6,497 bases of DNA, from NCBI GenBank assembly GCA_031276475.1, contig JAISMZ010000276.1:1-6497 (forward strand). Reading direction: 5' to 3'. The notes beneath the pieces were generated by a model that saw nothing but the letters and a program-made list of their open reading frames with translations, had not been told where the DNA came from and did not search any database. Positions within the stretch are counted from its first letter, which is position 1. Every line of letters starts with the position of its first letter. Made by a program: the position numbers and the translations under genes. Positions 5,331 to 6,497 of the stretch are shown here, one piece after another. This stretch comes from Coriobacteriales bacterium (GTDB lineage Bacteria; Actinomycetota; Coriobacteriia; Coriobacteriales; UBA8131).

Positions 5331-6260
5331 TTAGCCGGCGAACAGCGAGGTGGAGAGGTAGCGCTCGCCGGTGTCGGGCAGCACGGCGACTATCTGCTTG
5401 CCGGCGTTCTCGGGACGGCGGGCCAGCTGGGTGGCGGCCCACAGCGCGGCGCCGGAGGAGATGCCCACGAGCACGCCGTCGGTCTTTGCCAGGGCGCGCG
5501 CGGTTGCAAAGGCATCGTCATTCTCCACAGTGATGATCTCATCATATACCTGGGTGTTGAGGACATCGGGGACAAACCCGGCGCCGATCCCCTGTATCTT
5601 GTGCGGCCCAGGCGTGCCCTTGGAGAGCACCGGCGAGGCGGCGGGCTCCACGGCGACGATGGTGATGTTGGGGTTCTTCTCCTTGAGGTACTCGCCGGCA
5701 CCCGTGATGGTGCCGCCGGTGCCGATGCCGGAGACGAGGATGTCGACCTTGCCGTCCGTGGCCTCCCAGATCTCCGGGCCGGTGGTGGCCTTGTGGATGG
5801 CGGGGTTGGCAGGGTTGACGAACTGCCCGGGGACAAAGCTGTTGGCGGTCTCCTCGGCCAGCTCGCGGGAGCGCTCGATGGCACCCTTCATGCCCTTGGC
5901 ACCGTCGGTCAGCACCAGCTCGGCGCCGTAGGCGGCCAAAAGGTTGCGGCGCTCAACGGACATCGTGTCGGGCATCGTCAGGATCAGGCGATAGCCGCGG
6001 GCGGCGGCGATGGCGGCCAGCCCGATTCCGGTGTTGCCGGAGGTCGGCTCGATGAGGACGCTGTCGGCGTTGATCAGCCCGGCCTTCTCGGCCTCGCCAA
6101 TCATCGCCACGGCGATGCGATCCTTAACGCTGCCGGCCGGATTGAAGGACTCCAGCTTGGCGATAATCGTGGCGTTCAGGCCGTTTTGCTTCTCGTAATT
6201 GGTCAGCTCGACGAGCGGGGTGTTCCCCACCAACTCACTGATGTTGCGATAGACGGTCAT
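5331..6260 (-). CDS. cysK: Cysteine synthase A (O-acetylserine sulfhydrylase)
   Basis: PLP-dependent cytoplasmic enzyme of 309 residues, the usual family length, converting O-acetylserine and sulfide to cysteine. The PLP Schiff-base lysine is K46 in 'NPAGSVKDR' (40-48). The substrate-binding loop TSGNTG is at 73-78 and the phosphate-binding GIGTGGT loop at 178-184. GISSGAA (266-272) supplies the Ser near the pyridine nitrogen, and PDTGERYLST (295-304) is the typical C-terminal motif. All key residues are present. ATG 6258-6260 is preceded on the minus strand by AGAAAGGA with about 7 bases of spacing, and 'MTVYRNISELVGNTPLV' is a typical N-terminus. CysK rather than CysM is favoured by motif style, but the two can be hard to separate. 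No cysE lies beside it; the gene appears monocistronic and convergent with hepT. Confidence 0.96.
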   Translation of the reverse strand: MTVYRNISELVGNTPLVELTNYEKQNGLNATIIAKLESFNPAGSVKDRIAVAMIGEAEKAGLINADSVLIEPTSGNTGIGLAAIAAARGYRLILTMPDTMSVERRNLLAAYGAELVLTDGAKGMKGAIERSRELAEETANSFVPGQFVNPANPAIHKATTGPEIWEATDGKVDILVSGIGTGGTITGAGEYLKEKNPNITIVAVEPAASPVLSKGTPGPHKIQGIGAGFVPDVLNTQVYDEIITVENDDAFATARALAKTDGVLVGISSGAALWAATQLARRPENAGKQIVAVLPDTGERYLSTSLFAG

Positions 6261-6266
6261 AGCAGC

Positions 6267-6275
6267 TTCCTTTCT
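6267..6275 (-). promoter_or_regulatory. cysK ribosome binding site
   Basis: Minus-strand AGAAAGGAA lies about 7 bases upstream of the cysK ATG when measured from its AAGGA core. It is a strong match to the 16S rRNA tail and decides the start codon. Confidence 0.75.
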
Positions 6276-6353
6276 GGTTGATCTGTCCGCGGCGACCTGT
6301 TGTCACCCGGCGGTCTTGCTGTCGCGCTTTGCATTTTGCGCCGCGCACGCAAC

Positions 6354-6378
6354 AATTCCTAGTAAATAGATAAGATTT
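6354..6378 (-). promoter_or_regulatory. imperfect palindrome at the cysK transcription start, candidate operator
   Basis: On the plus strand AATTCCTA (6354-6361) and TAAGATTT (6371-6378) form an inverted repeat with 6 of 8 pairs, separated by 9 bases. It lies immediately downstream of the cysK -10 box and over the expected start of transcription, where a repressor would act. An A+T-rich dyad with a CCTA/TAGG half-site resembles operators of Rrf2-family regulators (CymR/IscR type), which control cysteine genes in other Gram-positives. The regulator is an inference; none is encoded in the window. Confidence 0.35.
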
Positions 6379-6382
6379 GTAG

Positions 6383-6411
6383 AGTATACATCGCCTGCCT
6401 GTGGATTGCAA
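6383..6411 (-). promoter_or_regulatory. sigma-70-type promoter of cysK
   Basis: On the minus strand, -35 TTGCAA (6411-6406, 4/6 to consensus) and -10 TATACT (6388-6383, 5/6) are separated by exactly 17 bp. Transcription would start near 6376, giving a leader of about 115 bases before the cysK ATG. I saw no T-box or SAM-riboswitch signature in that leader. Confidence 0.65.
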
Positions 6412-6436
6412 GCGGCGTTTTTGTGGGCAACATGCC

Positions 6437-6468
6437 GGCTGTTGTTGGCTGTTGTTTGGGCTGTTGTT
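6437..6468. repeat. three near-tandem copies of a GGCTGTTGTT decamer
   Basis: GGCTGTTGTT occurs at 6437-6446, 6447-6456 and 6459-6468, the last after a 2-base insertion (TG). The repeat lies 26-57 bp upstream of the cysK -35 box. The rest of 6412-6497 shows no gene with a plausible ribosome-binding site. The repeat could be an upstream regulatory tract or a simple slippage product. Confidence 0.6.
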
Positions 6469-6497
6469 GGTTGCAGCTCAGACGGTGGCAAAACGGG

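Noticed and set aside
5289..6281. Plus-strand open frame (330 codons) over cysK, longer than cysK itself
   Set aside because: Its translation is Gly/Asp/His-rich with no recognisable motifs. The minus-strand frame has every CysK motif, a ribosome-binding site and a promoter.
6303..6491. Minus-strand 62-codon open frame upstream of cysK
   Set aside because: It spans the cysK promoter and candidate operator, has no ribosome-binding site and no family resemblance.
1..6497. CRISPR array, tRNA, rRNA or riboswitch
   Set aside because: I found no regularly spaced direct repeats of CRISPR type and saw no cloverleaf, rRNA segment or known riboswitch core on either strand.

Overview
The window is G+C-rich, with dense coding and G/C-ending codons. 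It most resembles a Coriobacteriia-type actinobacterium (Collinsella/Olsenella/Eggerthella relatives). Three things point that way. The DnaE has an actinobacterial-style intact PHP domain. A YerC/TrpR-like gene sits directly upstream of it. The intergenic spaces carry 'GGGACACA(AA)GGGACGGTT' palindromic repeats, which I recall as common in that group and in clostridia. The class is an inference; the genus cannot be fixed from this sequence.

Layout, left to right. Positions 1-80 hold a hairpin-forming region with one REP-like repeat. It runs into yerC (106-444, +), a TrpR-family DNA-binding protein, followed 46 bp later by dnaE (491-4447, +), the replicative DNA polymerase III alpha subunit. 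DnaE is complete. It has all PHP metal ligands, the polymerase aspartates, a clamp-binding motif, an OB fold and a C-terminal domain, but an 82-residue Gly/Ala low-complexity insert lies between the last two. After a 123-bp gap comes a two-gene MNT-HEPN (mntA-hepT) type VII toxin-antitoxin module (4571-5207, +) that looks lower in G+C than dnaE. Positions 5228-5312 hold two perfect hairpins, the second being another REP-like repeat in the opposite orientation to the first. The convergent cysK (5331-6260, -), an O-acetylserine sulfhydrylase, follows. Its promoter and a possible operator are visible at 6354-6411. The last ~85 bp hold no convincing gene and include a short decamer repeat.

How the genes relate: yerC and dnaE are probably co-transcribed. 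mntA and hepT form one translationally coupled unit in which the nucleotidyltransferase would neutralise the HEPN RNase by AMPylating a Tyr in its RX4HXY motif. cysK is an independent housekeeping gene for cysteine synthesis. The TA module between two core genes, next to mobile-type palindromes, is the accessory part of the window. I see no wholly new system. The most unusual items are the DnaE insert, the MNT/HEPN gene overlap and the paired REP-like elements.
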